Positions 54,001 to 61,611 of a DNA stretch of 64,000 nucleotides are shown here, one piece after another. Source of the stretch: Pseudomonadota bacterium (lineage in GTDB: Bacteria; Myxococcota_A; UBA796; CAJQPC01). The notes below the pieces were generated by a model. It was not told the origin of the DNA, searched no databases, and worked only from the letters and a program-made list of their open reading frames with translations. The position numbers and the translations under genes are program-made. The first letter of the stretch is position 1. Every line of letters begins with the position of its first letter. The stretch is taken from assembly GCA_024228935.1 (NCBI GenBank), contig JAAESX010000111.1:1-64000 (forward strand), in the 5' to 3' direction.

Positions 54001-54401
54001 TCGACGAGGGTGTGAAGGGTGGAGGCAAGGCCACCGAGACCGGCTCGGAGACCGTCGCCCAGGTGACCGAGGGCCAGGAGGCGATGGTCGCAGCCACGGA
54101 CGAGGGCAAGGCCCAGGTCTCGGAGTCCGACGCCGCGCTCGACACGGCCAAGGGCGAGATCGCCGCGAAGAAGGACGAGACCGGGACGGCCCAGGACGAG
54201 ATGGCCGGCGCCAGCACAGACCTCGACACCCGCCTGACCAACATCGCCACCGAGCAGGAACGCCTCGAGGCCGTGCACGACATGAACGTCGAGCAGGCCT
54301 CGAGCTGGTCCAACGTGCACGAGACCCAGCGGGTCGCCGGCATGGGCGAGCTCGACGGCATCGTCAAGCTCGTCGAGAAGGACCAGGCCGCCGCGAAATG
54401 A
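51009..54401 (+). CDS. Giant disordered/hydrophobic/coiled-coil protein, possible injection-system payload
   Basis: The protein is 1130 residues from ATG 51009, with GGAG 8 bases upstream; ATG 50994 is possible. Residues 1-175 are disordered: Gln/Ser/Lys first, then Glu/Asp/Lys, then Gly/Pro-rich. Residues 200-370 hold several hydrophobic helices with small loops (ALAGGAMAGFLSGAKAAAI, ICWIAASLGFLAGLFCPAIL, TLGSIAGVVAIVTTLLQAGVV). MLAQGESLREQTSAFTAGF and a basic patch follow. From 530 on it is largely coiled coil with helical heptads. The middle region resembles what I recall from large proteins of extracellular contractile injection loci, but no sheath, tube or baseplate gene is present here. 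There is no signal peptide. It is coupled to the TPR gene. Confidence 0.8.
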   Translation: MSGGKKQDKRSKDVGTQAASPQSTGPQQKQGQGQATTGSNAQAQEQLQAGQEPTSGVVDGSNSSAQTALDPNAKDELTSDKAPDEGADKGPPVWDEEHDEELDQVEDKADAKTEDGGEAKKEGEGEDADKEKGGEDEGDGDAKGEGGGGSGDAVAAAPGGPGGGGGGPAGAPVSFQSAKSSSLSKWDDEVAWSDYFKNGEASGMSLSIDRNALVMDALAGGAMAGFLSGAKAAAIDLVVNTALSRVPVVSGFLEMARIAYDPAGYLQSLSQSTIGKAVIGVEQIMSGDPISMIEGVLNIINGLNGVIGMLSNICWIAASLGFLAGLFCPAILPFVALAASWATTLGSIAGVVAIVTTLLQAGVVGLRALQIKYSDADPREMLAQGESLREQTSAFTAGFTVRAAGSLKGRGAKKMQERRNAKKNDAEPVVPAPTAKPETRMERVMQVASIATGNFGDSGYAGSGMKATIDGAKTNIGKQGDINSAYRGTGKYSKGGSTNSKGNRSTMQQIADMQGAGANVFANVRHRDRVTDKLKKQGEGDFTSRAEDVTKARADLASANERVNRARQRRKRIQDKQQETQARLSRAKEQLATAQDQSGTDIKARTDEVAQRQQLHKLVKQDEAALDATLTHQRDVRRTIEAHNDAHPSPQYKKMLEQADADVAATQASLSQARRDTAEAKKYYDDGVAELATARKPVDDAQTEFDSANRMNNLAGNLRNNAQTDVNIGRGQITKERQHLKTFDAVEDGRTKEGNDAWEKGHDEVGIWQAIQGQGPSGAYGVKRANARLLTGDVLKNNMEQQEETEAEGQDPSGGPLGAWEQTSGMMDGSEEFDAIGKAGRGDAGYQGQLDVILETLKTTLPAVPTEIPGKVDGATEAWKDLEEEELELQEQKAALTSVQADADIEQQALVGIDAVADANKGAAAKTQEGLDEKKGKQDELKTEATNAEGTFDKSGEKSDESQGLVGGIITKFMSLMNMIPSKLMGNSGEGSGGAKKLDEGVKGGGKATETGSETVAQVTEGQEAMVAATDEGKAQVSESDAALDTAKGEIAAKKDETGTAQDEMAGASTDLDTRLTNIATEQERLEAVHDMNVEQASSWSNVHETQRVAGMGELDGIVKLVEKDQAAAK

Positions 54402-55438
54402 CACCCGAGGAGCTCCAGGAGGCGCGGAGCGAGCTCGACTCCCGCGTCGCCGAGGCACGTCAGACCGAAGACCCTGCCCTGCTGGCCGACGCCTTGACGC
54501 GTCGGGCCAGCGTCTCGGCCGTGCTCGAGATCTGGGGGGACGCCGACCGCGACCTGGCCGAGGCCTGCGACTGCTGGCTCCAGGCCGACGACGTGGGCTC
54601 GAGGGCGCGCAGCACGTACGTCCGGGGCGGGATCCTGGCCCGCATGCCGGACCGACAGGAGGACGCCGAGGCGCTGTACCGGCAAGCGGCAGCGATGGGC
54701 CGGGTGGCGGGCGACCGCGAGACCGAGATGAAGGCGCTCGAGAGTGTCGCCGCGGTCCTGGGCGGGCGGGGTGACCTGGAAGGCGCGATGGCCCAGCACC
54801 AGCTGATCGCCGACATGTGCCGCGAAGCGGGCGACCAGGCAGGGCTGGCGGACGCGCTCAGAAACATCGCGGCCATGTGGCAGGCCCGGGGCCGGCCCAA
54901 CCAGGCGCTGAAGGTCTTCGAGCGGGCGCTGGCCGCCTCGCGCAAGTCGGCGGATCCCGGGCGCATCCTGCGCGGTCGCATGGACAAGCGCGCGCAGCAG
55001 GCGTTCGCATCCCACCCGGGCACGATGGAGTCCCTCGAGGACCTGGCCGCCGAGGCCAAGGAACAGGGCTCGTTCGACCTGTCCGGCCAGGCCGAGCTGC
55101 AGCGCGGCGCCGAGCTGATGCGGCAGGGGAACGCGGACGACGCGGCGCTGGCCGGGGAGACCGCCCGCGCGCTCGCGCTCGAGACCCACCAGCCCGTGGT
55201 CTACGTGATGGCCTGTCTCCTGATCAGCGAGACCTGCGAGGCCAAGGGCGATCGGCCGGGCGTGCTGGCCATCCTTCTGACCTGCAAACAGACGATGGAG
55301 CAGAGCTTCGGAAAGGAAGCGGGCCGCCCCGTCGTACAGGTGCTGGACTCACTGGAAGAGCGATGGGGTGCCGAGGGTCTGCAGACGGCGTTGGTCGAGT
55401 ATCGACGTCGGATCGCGCGGCGGATGCCGCAGGCCTGA
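54398..55438 (+). CDS. TPR-repeat protein coupled to the giant coiled-coil gene
   Basis: The protein has 346 residues. The ATG overlaps the previous TGA by 4 bases. Tandem helical pairs with TPR-like spacing run through the protein (ALLADALTRRASVSAVLEIWGDADRDL, AEALYRQAAAMGRVAGD, GLADALRNIAAMWQARGRPNQALKVFERALAAS, GLQTALVEYRRRIARRM). There is no signal peptide or membrane helix, so it is cytoplasmic. Strict coupling suggests it binds the giant protein as chaperone, loader or protective partner. That is inference from position. A 58-base gap follows. Confidence 0.85.
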   Translation: MTPEELQEARSELDSRVAEARQTEDPALLADALTRRASVSAVLEIWGDADRDLAEACDCWLQADDVGSRARSTYVRGGILARMPDRQEDAEALYRQAAAMGRVAGDRETEMKALESVAAVLGGRGDLEGAMAQHQLIADMCREAGDQAGLADALRNIAAMWQARGRPNQALKVFERALAASRKSADPGRILRGRMDKRAQQAFASHPGTMESLEDLAAEAKEQGSFDLSGQAELQRGAELMRQGNADDAALAGETARALALETHQPVVYVMACLLISETCEAKGDRPGVLAILLTCKQTMEQSFGKEAGRPVVQVLDSLEERWGAEGLQTALVEYRRRIARRMPQA

Positions 55439-55496
55439 CAGGGCCTGAACAGCGCCCCCCTTCCAGGGCACTCAACGGTCCCGTTAGAGAGCCTGC

Positions 55497-58277
55497 ATGA
55501 CGCGTCCCTTGATCCTCCTGTCGATGCTCGTCGCAGCGACCTTTCCGTCCACCGAAGACCTGCGCAACCGGGTCTCGACGGGCGGCGACCTGCGACCCGA
55601 GGCGACCCCGGTCACCGTGAAGGAGCGCACCGTCCAGGTGGGCGCCTGCACGGTCCACCTGAAGGACGGAAGCGCCCTGCCCATCAAGGCCGGCAAGGGC
55701 GAGAACGAGTGGACCGCCGGGTTCATCTTCCAGGGCGAGGGGACCATCGAGTTCCCGTTCACCGAGCGCTCGGACGCCTGGAACTTCGCCAACCACATGG
55801 CGCTGACCGGCCGCCAGGACGTCGAGAAGCTGGCGCCGATCGCGCACCAGGAGGTGCCGTACACCGCCAAGATCGGCCGCGGCGTCATCATCTCCACCCG
55901 CGACGAGGTCCTGCAGGTCCTGCTGCCCGCTGACGTCGAGCGGGTCGAGGGCGTGGATCTTGCCGCGACCGCCGACATGACCATCATCGTCGAGGACCGC
56001 CGCGACCGGACCGTGCGCATGATCGCCGCCGGCGCGACCGTTCCGAGCCGCGTCCTGATGATGCTGACCGGAGGCCTCGACCTGCGGCCTCGCATCTCCG
56101 ATGAGATGCTCCAGCGCGCCTGGGGAGGGCTGCCCCAGGACCGCCGCCTGGCGTTCGCGGACTTCATCACGGACGACCACTTCTCCGTGGCTCGACCCGG
56201 TGTCGGGACCAAGAGCAGCGGCCCCGAGGATCGCTGGCTCTCCTGCCTGGACGACCCCACTGGCGTGATGGGGACGGGCGAGCAGAGCACCGTCTTCTCG
56301 CACGGTGAGGACAGCGACGGCAACTACCACCGGCGTCGCTTCACAGGAATCGGGTTCCCGGAGGAGGTCCAGATCGCCCCCGGGGTCGACGGCCTGCGCA
56401 AGGGCGACTTCGAGGCCGTCAAGGCCAAGGTCGACGTCAACGCCGAGCCGATCCGCCTGCGCAAGTACGTCGAGTTCGAGGTGGACTCCGAGTTCACCGT
56501 GCGCGCGACCCGCGATGGCGTGCGGCAGCTCACGGTGTCCCTGCCCCGCTTCGAAGCCAAGGGCCGGACCTTCACGATCGACAAGCTCGCCCTCAAGGAC
56601 GGCGAGGCGCTGCCCTGGGCCCCCCTGGGCGTCGAGCTCATGCGGGCGTCGAGCCGCGGCAACCTGGACAGCGTCGCCGCGGTGGACGGCGAAGAGGTCG
56701 ACGCTGGAGACGGGCCCCCCGCCGTCGCCGGCCCCGGAGGCTCGGCCGGCGCGAGCACAGGCGGGACGACCGACGCCCCCGCGATCGGCGGCATCGAGTT
56801 CCCGAACGACACGTCCGACCTGGCGGCGATGTCCCCAGACCGGTCGTGGATGCGGGCCGACTACCTGATCCTCCTGCCCGAGCCGCTGAACGCCGGCGAC
56901 GAGCTCACCATCGAGCTCGACTGGCACGGCGAGTGGAACTTCATCCAAGGCCAGCAGACCGTCAACGAGTCCACCTCGACGGGGTACGTCACCTCGGGTG
57001 GCCCGACGACGAACTTCCGCAACCTGCTGCCCCAGCTGCACCCCATCGAGGCGGGCACGCGCTGGGACCACACGACAACGGTGACCATCCCCTCGCTGAC
57101 CGGCTTCGAGATGGCCGTCAGTGGCGCGACCCAGCGGACCTTCTACAACCAGGAGACCGACCGCATCACCATCATGTCGCGCGGCAAGGACCAGCTCCGG
57201 CCCGGCATCGCGCTCGGCAAGTGGATCACCTTCGAGGAGCCGTCGATCGTGGGGTGGCCCGCGATCCTGGTGCACCTGCACCCCGTCGAGAGCTACGCAC
57301 TGGACGAGTTCGGCCCGCAGCTGCGCACCGTCTTGAGCTTCTACGACCAGCTGATGCCCAAGCTCTCCGAGAACGAGTTCGAGATCTACCAGGGCGCGGA
57401 CCTGGTCGGACGCCGCGGCAGCGAGCCCGGCGACTCGCTGCTCGAGCTCAACCAGATCGGCGTCGGCTCCATCGGCAGCGTCACCGCCGAGTACGCCCAC
57501 AAGCTCGACCCGTACAGCGGACACACCCTGCTCGCCCGCGAGGTCGGCCGCCGGTACTGGGACGGCATGGTGCTCGCAGGCGGGCCCCGCGAGGCCTGGA
57601 TCCCCGACGTCATGCCCGAGGTCTACGCCAGCTTCTACATCCGCGGCGTCGAGGGCACCCAGGCCTACTTCGAGTGGATGGAGAGCGTCCGCGGCGCGGT
57701 CGAGGAGCAGTTCGCCGAGGACCTGAGCGTCCAGACGAGCTGGCTGACGTGGAGCCTGACCGACACCAGCACCGACACCACGCGGTGGGCCACCCCCCGC
57801 CACTGGTACGGCACCTACATCATGGGCAACAGCCTGCGGTACATGGTCGGCGAGGACCTGTACTACCCGGCGCTGGACGCCTTCATGGAGGAGAACAAGG
57901 GCGGGTACGTGACGACCGCCATGATCCAGGAGACCTTCGCTACGGCCTCCGGTCGGAACCTGGACGACTTCTTCGACTTCTGGGTCCACGGTGGTCGCGT
58001 GCCCGAGATCACCGTCGAGACCAACACCGCGGACGGCATGACGCGGGGCTGCATCACGTCGAGCGTCCCGTTCGGACGCGTGGACATCCCCATCACGCTG
58101 ATCGACGAGGACGGCGGCCGGACGGTGAGCGCCCTGGTGACCGTCGTCGACGCCAAGGGCCAGTTCGAAGTGCCCGGTCGCACGGACGACGTCGAGGTCC
58201 TGGTCGACCCCGACGGCCTGTTCCCCCTGGCCAGACGCAAGGTGAGCAAATCCAAGAACCTCGAGTGTTTCAAGTAA
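55497..58277 (+). CDS. Exported M1-peptidase-like protein with lost catalytic histidines
   Basis: The protein has 926 residues with signal-like N-terminus MTRPLILLSMLVAATF. The first ~450 residues are beta-rich. The C-terminal half follows the M1 aminopeptidase plan: EFEIYQG, then IGVGSIGSVTAEYA, then the helix where HExxH should be. Here that site reads R681-E-V-G-R685, so both zinc histidines are arginine; the Glu remains. PEVYASFY takes the place of the N-E-G-F-A segment, and FATASGRNLDDFFDFWVHGGRVPEITV is a clear M1 C-terminal signature. The fold is kept but the metal site is gone. It is probably a binding or scaffold protein. Confidence 0.82.
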   Translation: MTRPLILLSMLVAATFPSTEDLRNRVSTGGDLRPEATPVTVKERTVQVGACTVHLKDGSALPIKAGKGENEWTAGFIFQGEGTIEFPFTERSDAWNFANHMALTGRQDVEKLAPIAHQEVPYTAKIGRGVIISTRDEVLQVLLPADVERVEGVDLAATADMTIIVEDRRDRTVRMIAAGATVPSRVLMMLTGGLDLRPRISDEMLQRAWGGLPQDRRLAFADFITDDHFSVARPGVGTKSSGPEDRWLSCLDDPTGVMGTGEQSTVFSHGEDSDGNYHRRRFTGIGFPEEVQIAPGVDGLRKGDFEAVKAKVDVNAEPIRLRKYVEFEVDSEFTVRATRDGVRQLTVSLPRFEAKGRTFTIDKLALKDGEALPWAPLGVELMRASSRGNLDSVAAVDGEEVDAGDGPPAVAGPGGSAGASTGGTTDAPAIGGIEFPNDTSDLAAMSPDRSWMRADYLILLPEPLNAGDELTIELDWHGEWNFIQGQQTVNESTSTGYVTSGGPTTNFRNLLPQLHPIEAGTRWDHTTTVTIPSLTGFEMAVSGATQRTFYNQETDRITIMSRGKDQLRPGIALGKWITFEEPSIVGWPAILVHLHPVESYALDEFGPQLRTVLSFYDQLMPKLSENEFEIYQGADLVGRRGSEPGDSLLELNQIGVGSIGSVTAEYAHKLDPYSGHTLLAREVGRRYWDGMVLAGGPREAWIPDVMPEVYASFYIRGVEGTQAYFEWMESVRGAVEEQFAEDLSVQTSWLTWSLTDTSTDTTRWATPRHWYGTYIMGNSLRYMVGEDLYYPALDAFMEENKGGYVTTAMIQETFATASGRNLDDFFDFWVHGGRVPEITVETNTADGMTRGCITSSVPFGRVDIPITLIDEDGGRTVSALVTVVDAKGQFEVPGRTDDVEVLVDPDGLFPLARRKVSKSKNLECFK

Positions 58278-58278
58278 G

Positions 58279-59241
58279 ATGCGCGCAATTCTGAGCATCG
58301 ACGGAGCGACCTGGCAAGCCGAGACCGAGGCCCCGGAGCCCTGGGACTTCGGCGAGGCGATCTTCTCGAAGGTCATCCGGTATCGGGGCGACCTGGCCGC
58401 ACTAGCGTCCGACCTGGCCGGAGGGAGCACCCGAGCCTGGTCCCGGCTGGGCGAGCGCGGCGCAAAGACGAAGCCGACCGACGACGACTGGCTCTACGAG
58501 CTCGACGCCGCCGCGCGCACGCTGCGGGTGTCCCGGGCCGGCGTCGAGCTGGTCACGGCGACCTTCAACGAGCGCGGCCGCTCGAACCCCATCTCCATCG
58601 ATCGTCCTGCGGAAAGATGGGCGTCTATCCCGACGGAACCTACCGAAACTGGTCAGGTTTCTTCCTTCGTTGCCGACCACTTCGGCGAGCGACTGGCGGG
58701 CGTTCGCGCCGCAGCACAAGCCGCTGTGGCGAGTCGATTGGAGCTCACGGAGACCCGAGCGGTCTACCCCATCCGTCCCGAAGCCGCATACGTCGAGGTC
58801 GACCTGGGCGAACAGCGCCTGCTCATCCCCTCGCCGGCCTGGCGCCACGCGGCCGGCTGGCGTCAGCGGTCCCCCAACGAGCTGCGCATCTGGGTGCCTC
58901 CCCACGACGAGTCGGTGCTGGACCTCTCCCCAGCCAGATTCGCCAAAGACCTGGAACCGCAGTGGAACTCGGAGCTTGGAAGTCCAACCGAGCTGACCTA
59001 CGCGCTGATCACCGGGGCCTTCTTCGCGCGCGGCGGCAAGGGCGAGCTCAGGTACGTGCACGCTCCCCTGCCCGAGCGGCAGTGGACCGTCGTCGAGAAG
59101 GGCGGCGACCCGAACGTGCACATCGCGCAGAAGGACAAGCGCATCAAGAAGAAGAAGCTCGCGGTCGGCGCGAGGTTCGCCCGCGACGTGGACTGCCCGG
59201 GGTGGCAGTGGGTTCTTCTCGACTGGCTCGCCGGCGCGTAG
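58279..59241 (+). CDS. Hypothetical protein
   Basis: The protein has 320 residues and starts one base after the TAA of the M1-like gene. There is no signal peptide. The first ~110 residues are mixed (MRAILSIDGATWQAETEAPEPWDFGE, TLRVSRAGVELVTATFNERG). A segment of slightly lower GC and different codon choice lies near 58600-58740. The C-terminal half is beta-rich with many Trp (PSPAWRHAAGW, RQWTVVEKG, CPGWQWVLLDWLAG) and a KRIKKKK patch. No family is recognised. It is probably co-transcribed with the genes on either side. Confidence 0.78.
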   Translation: MRAILSIDGATWQAETEAPEPWDFGEAIFSKVIRYRGDLAALASDLAGGSTRAWSRLGERGAKTKPTDDDWLYELDAAARTLRVSRAGVELVTATFNERGRSNPISIDRPAERWASIPTEPTETGQVSSFVADHFGERLAGVRAAAQAAVASRLELTETRAVYPIRPEAAYVEVDLGEQRLLIPSPAWRHAAGWRQRSPNELRIWVPPHDESVLDLSPARFAKDLEPQWNSELGSPTELTYALITGAFFARGGKGELRYVHAPLPERQWTVVEKGGDPNVHIAQKDKRIKKKKLAVGARFARDVDCPGWQWVLLDWLAGA

Positions 59242-59250
59242 AATCGCAGG

Positions 59251-60552
59251 ATGTTCCTGCTCATCGCCTGCACCGCCACCCCGTCGGGCGACAGCTCGAC
59301 CTCGATCGACAGCGACCCTCTCGTCGACGAGGTCCCACTCGACTGGGGCGTCGTGAGCGACTGCGACTCCTCACAGGAGGGTGGCTTCGACGCGTTCTAC
59401 GCCGAGGCACGGAACGCCACACTCGTCGTCGCAGACGAGGACCTCGGGCCGATGGTCCACGGCTGGTACAGCCGCTATTTCAACGACCTGGAGTTGGTCC
59501 ATCCGGACGCGGTGACGGACGAGCAGCTGGAAGGCAACCTGTTCATCGTGGGGAGCGTCGCCGACAACTCCGTGCTGGCCGACCTGGCCGACGCGCTGCC
59601 GGCGAACTTCGAGGCGGAGCGGTTCACGTTCGGCGGCTACCGCTACGCGAACCCCGGCGACGGCATCGCGTTCATCCATCCCAGTCCGCACGCCGAAGGC
59701 AAGATGCTGCTGCTCCACGTCGGCAACAGCTTCCACGGCGCCTACGCGACGTTCACCGTCCCGACCGGGCAGAAGAACTACCAGACCGTGCACGGACGCG
59801 GCGTCGCCTGGCAGAAGGGCAACTTCTGCGTCGACGCCGGGCCCTGGACCGTCGACTCCGGGCGCGACAAGGACAGCCGCGCCGACTGAGAGGCCTGGCT
59901 CGCGACGCTGGACGAGACGACCGGCGCACACAACGTCCACCACCTCCCGAGTGACTCGGACGTCGCGCAGGACCCGGCGGGCTACGCGGACTAGCACGAG
60001 ACGCAGCGCCAGCTCGCCCTGGACATGCTGGAGATCGAGCCCCTCGAACGCCCGATCGACAGCTGGTACTACGCCACCAACTCCGACAAGGGCGAGATCA
60101 CAGGCAGCAGCGGGAACGCCCACGCGAACGACCTCGCGATGGAGGCCCACACCGTCTACGGGCCAGAGGTGCACGCCGGCGGCGCCCACGAGGATGTCCA
60201 CGTGCTGGCGTGGCATCGCATCGGCGCCACCAACACGACCCTGATGGGCGAGGGGCTGGCGGTACGGGTCGGCGAGGTCTGGTGGAGCGACCCACTGGAC
60301 ACCTGGGTCGAGGGCTGGAAGGAGGACGGCAGCCTGCTGTCGCTGCGCGACCTCATCGACGACTTCTGGTCCCATGACGACGCCGTGACGTACCCGACGG
60401 CCGGCCACTTCGTGCTGTGGGTCGACCGGACCTGGGGCATGGACACCGTCAAGGCGCTCTACGTCGCGGACGACCTCAACCAGGCGTTCGAGGACGAGCT
60501 CGGCATGACGACGGGTGAGGTCGAGGCGGCCTGGATCGACAGCATCGAGTGA
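59251..60552 (+). pseudogene. Gluzincin-like metallopeptidase lipoprotein gene interrupted by TGA and TAG
   Basis: The frame starts at ATG 59251, fixed by an in-frame TAG at 59239. It has the lipobox at Cys7 (MFLLIAC) and runs to TGA 59887-59889. It then continues in the same frame as sensible protein (EAWLATLDETTGAHNVHH) to TAG 59992-59994, and again in frame to TGA 60550. Joined, it would be 433 codons. The last part holds HEDVH (60187-60201) and MGEGLAV (Glu at 60250), the HExxH...E zinc site of gluzincin peptidases, and TAGHFVLWV. The catalytic part thus lies beyond both stops. Single transitions (TGG to TGA, CAG to TAG) would explain them. It may be recent decay or base-call errors. Confidence 0.75.
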
Positions 60553-60558
60553 GGTCGT

Positions 60559-61611
60559 TCAGGGGCGGATGAGCCAGTCCCCGACGTCCTCGACCGACGC
60601 GCAGCCCGAGAGCGCCATCGCCTCGTCGAGCTCACCCCGAAGGATGTCCAGCGCGCGCCGGGCTCCGGCGGCACCATTGGCCGCAAGTCCCCACAGGACC
60701 GGTCGTCCGACCAGGACCGCACGGGCCCCCAGCGCGAGCGCCCGAAGCACATCGTGGCCACGGCGAATCCCGCCGTCGACGTAGACCTCGAGATCGGTGG
60801 CGTCGACGACATGGGGCAGCGCCACCGCCGTCGGCACGCTGCCATCGAGCTGCCGGCCGCCGTGGTTGCTCACCACGATGGCGCGAGCCCCATGATCCTG
60901 GGCCCGCCGGGCGTCGTCGTGACGGACGACGCCCTTCACCACGATGGGCAAGCTCGTAATGCTGGCCAACCAGTTGAGATCGTTCCAGGAAAGCGACTCG
61001 TCGAGCAGCTGGGCGAACCACGTTCCCAGGCCCGAGTCGTCGACCTCGGGCAGCGTGTCCGCGTCAGGGAGCGCGTTGGGCATCGACAGGTGCTTCGGCA
61101 ACGTGAAGCGGTTGCGGACGTCCCTCTCCCGTACGCCCAGGACGGGAGCGTCGACGGTGAGCACGAGCGCCGAACACCCCGCGGCCTCGGCTCGTTCGAC
61201 CAGGGCTCGGGCCGCCCCTCGGTCCTTGTACACGTACAGCTGGAACCAGACCGGACCGCCCACGGTGGCGACGACACGCTCCACCGCCGTGTTGGACAGC
61301 GTCGACAGGCACATCACGGTGCCGCGTGCCGCTCGAGCCGTCCCCAGCTCGGCGTCGGCGTGCGCCAGCCCGTGGAACGCCGTCGGTGCCACCAGGATGG
61401 GGGCGTCGATGCGTTGTCCCAGGACGGTCGTCTCCAGGGTGCGCTTCGAGACGTCGACCATGACCCGGGGCCACAGCTCGATCTCGGACCAGGCCTGTTC
61501 GTTCCGGGCGAGCGTCCGCTCGTCGCGGCTCCCGGAGCGGTAGTAGTCCAGGGCCGACGACGACAGGTTCTGGTACGCGAGCTCCCTGAGATCGTTCAGG
61601 TTCACCGCCAT
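60559..61611 (-). CDS. FMN-dependent alpha-hydroxy acid oxidase/dehydrogenase
   Basis: The protein is 350 residues from ATG 61611. It is a TIM barrel of the glycolate oxidase/lactate dehydrogenase family: LDYYRSGSRDERTLARNEQAW near the start, ILVAPTAFHGLAHADAE, QLYVYKDRG and LVLTVDAPVLGVRERDVRN. Next come IVVKGVVRHDDA (FMN Lys) and the active-site IVVSNHGGRQLDGSVPTA, with the catalytic His and substrate Arg, and then VYVDGGIRRGHDVLRALALGARAVLVGRP, which binds FMN phosphate. The length is normal. It oxidises a 2-hydroxy acid to a 2-oxo acid; the substrate is not set by sequence. It overlaps the phosphatase gene upstream by 10 bases. Confidence 0.93.
   Translation of the reverse strand: MAVNLNDLRELAYQNLSSSALDYYRSGSRDERTLARNEQAWSEIELWPRVMVDVSKRTLETTVLGQRIDAPILVAPTAFHGLAHADAELGTARAARGTVMCLSTLSNTAVERVVATVGGPVWFQLYVYKDRGAARALVERAEAAGCSALVLTVDAPVLGVRERDVRNRFTLPKHLSMPNALPDADTLPEVDDSGLGTWFAQLLDESLSWNDLNWLASITSLPIVVKGVVRHDDARRAQDHGARAIVVSNHGGRQLDGSVPTAVALPHVVDATDLEVYVDGGIRRGHDVLRALALGARAVLVGRPVLWGLAANGAAGARRALDILRGELDEAMALSGCASVEDVGDWLIRP

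Noticed and set aside
51147..54458. A 1103-codon open frame antisense to the giant coiled-coil gene.
   Set aside because: It is a by-product of GC-rich codons: Leu/Val/Gly/Asp-rich with no domain pattern, and the plus-strand gene has a ribosome binding site and coupled neighbour.
59887..59994. Selenocysteine or a recoded stop in the gluzincin gene.
   Set aside because: The second interruption is TAG, no hairpin typical of a SECIS is apparent after the TGA, and other genes in the window use TGA, TAG and TAA as normal stops.
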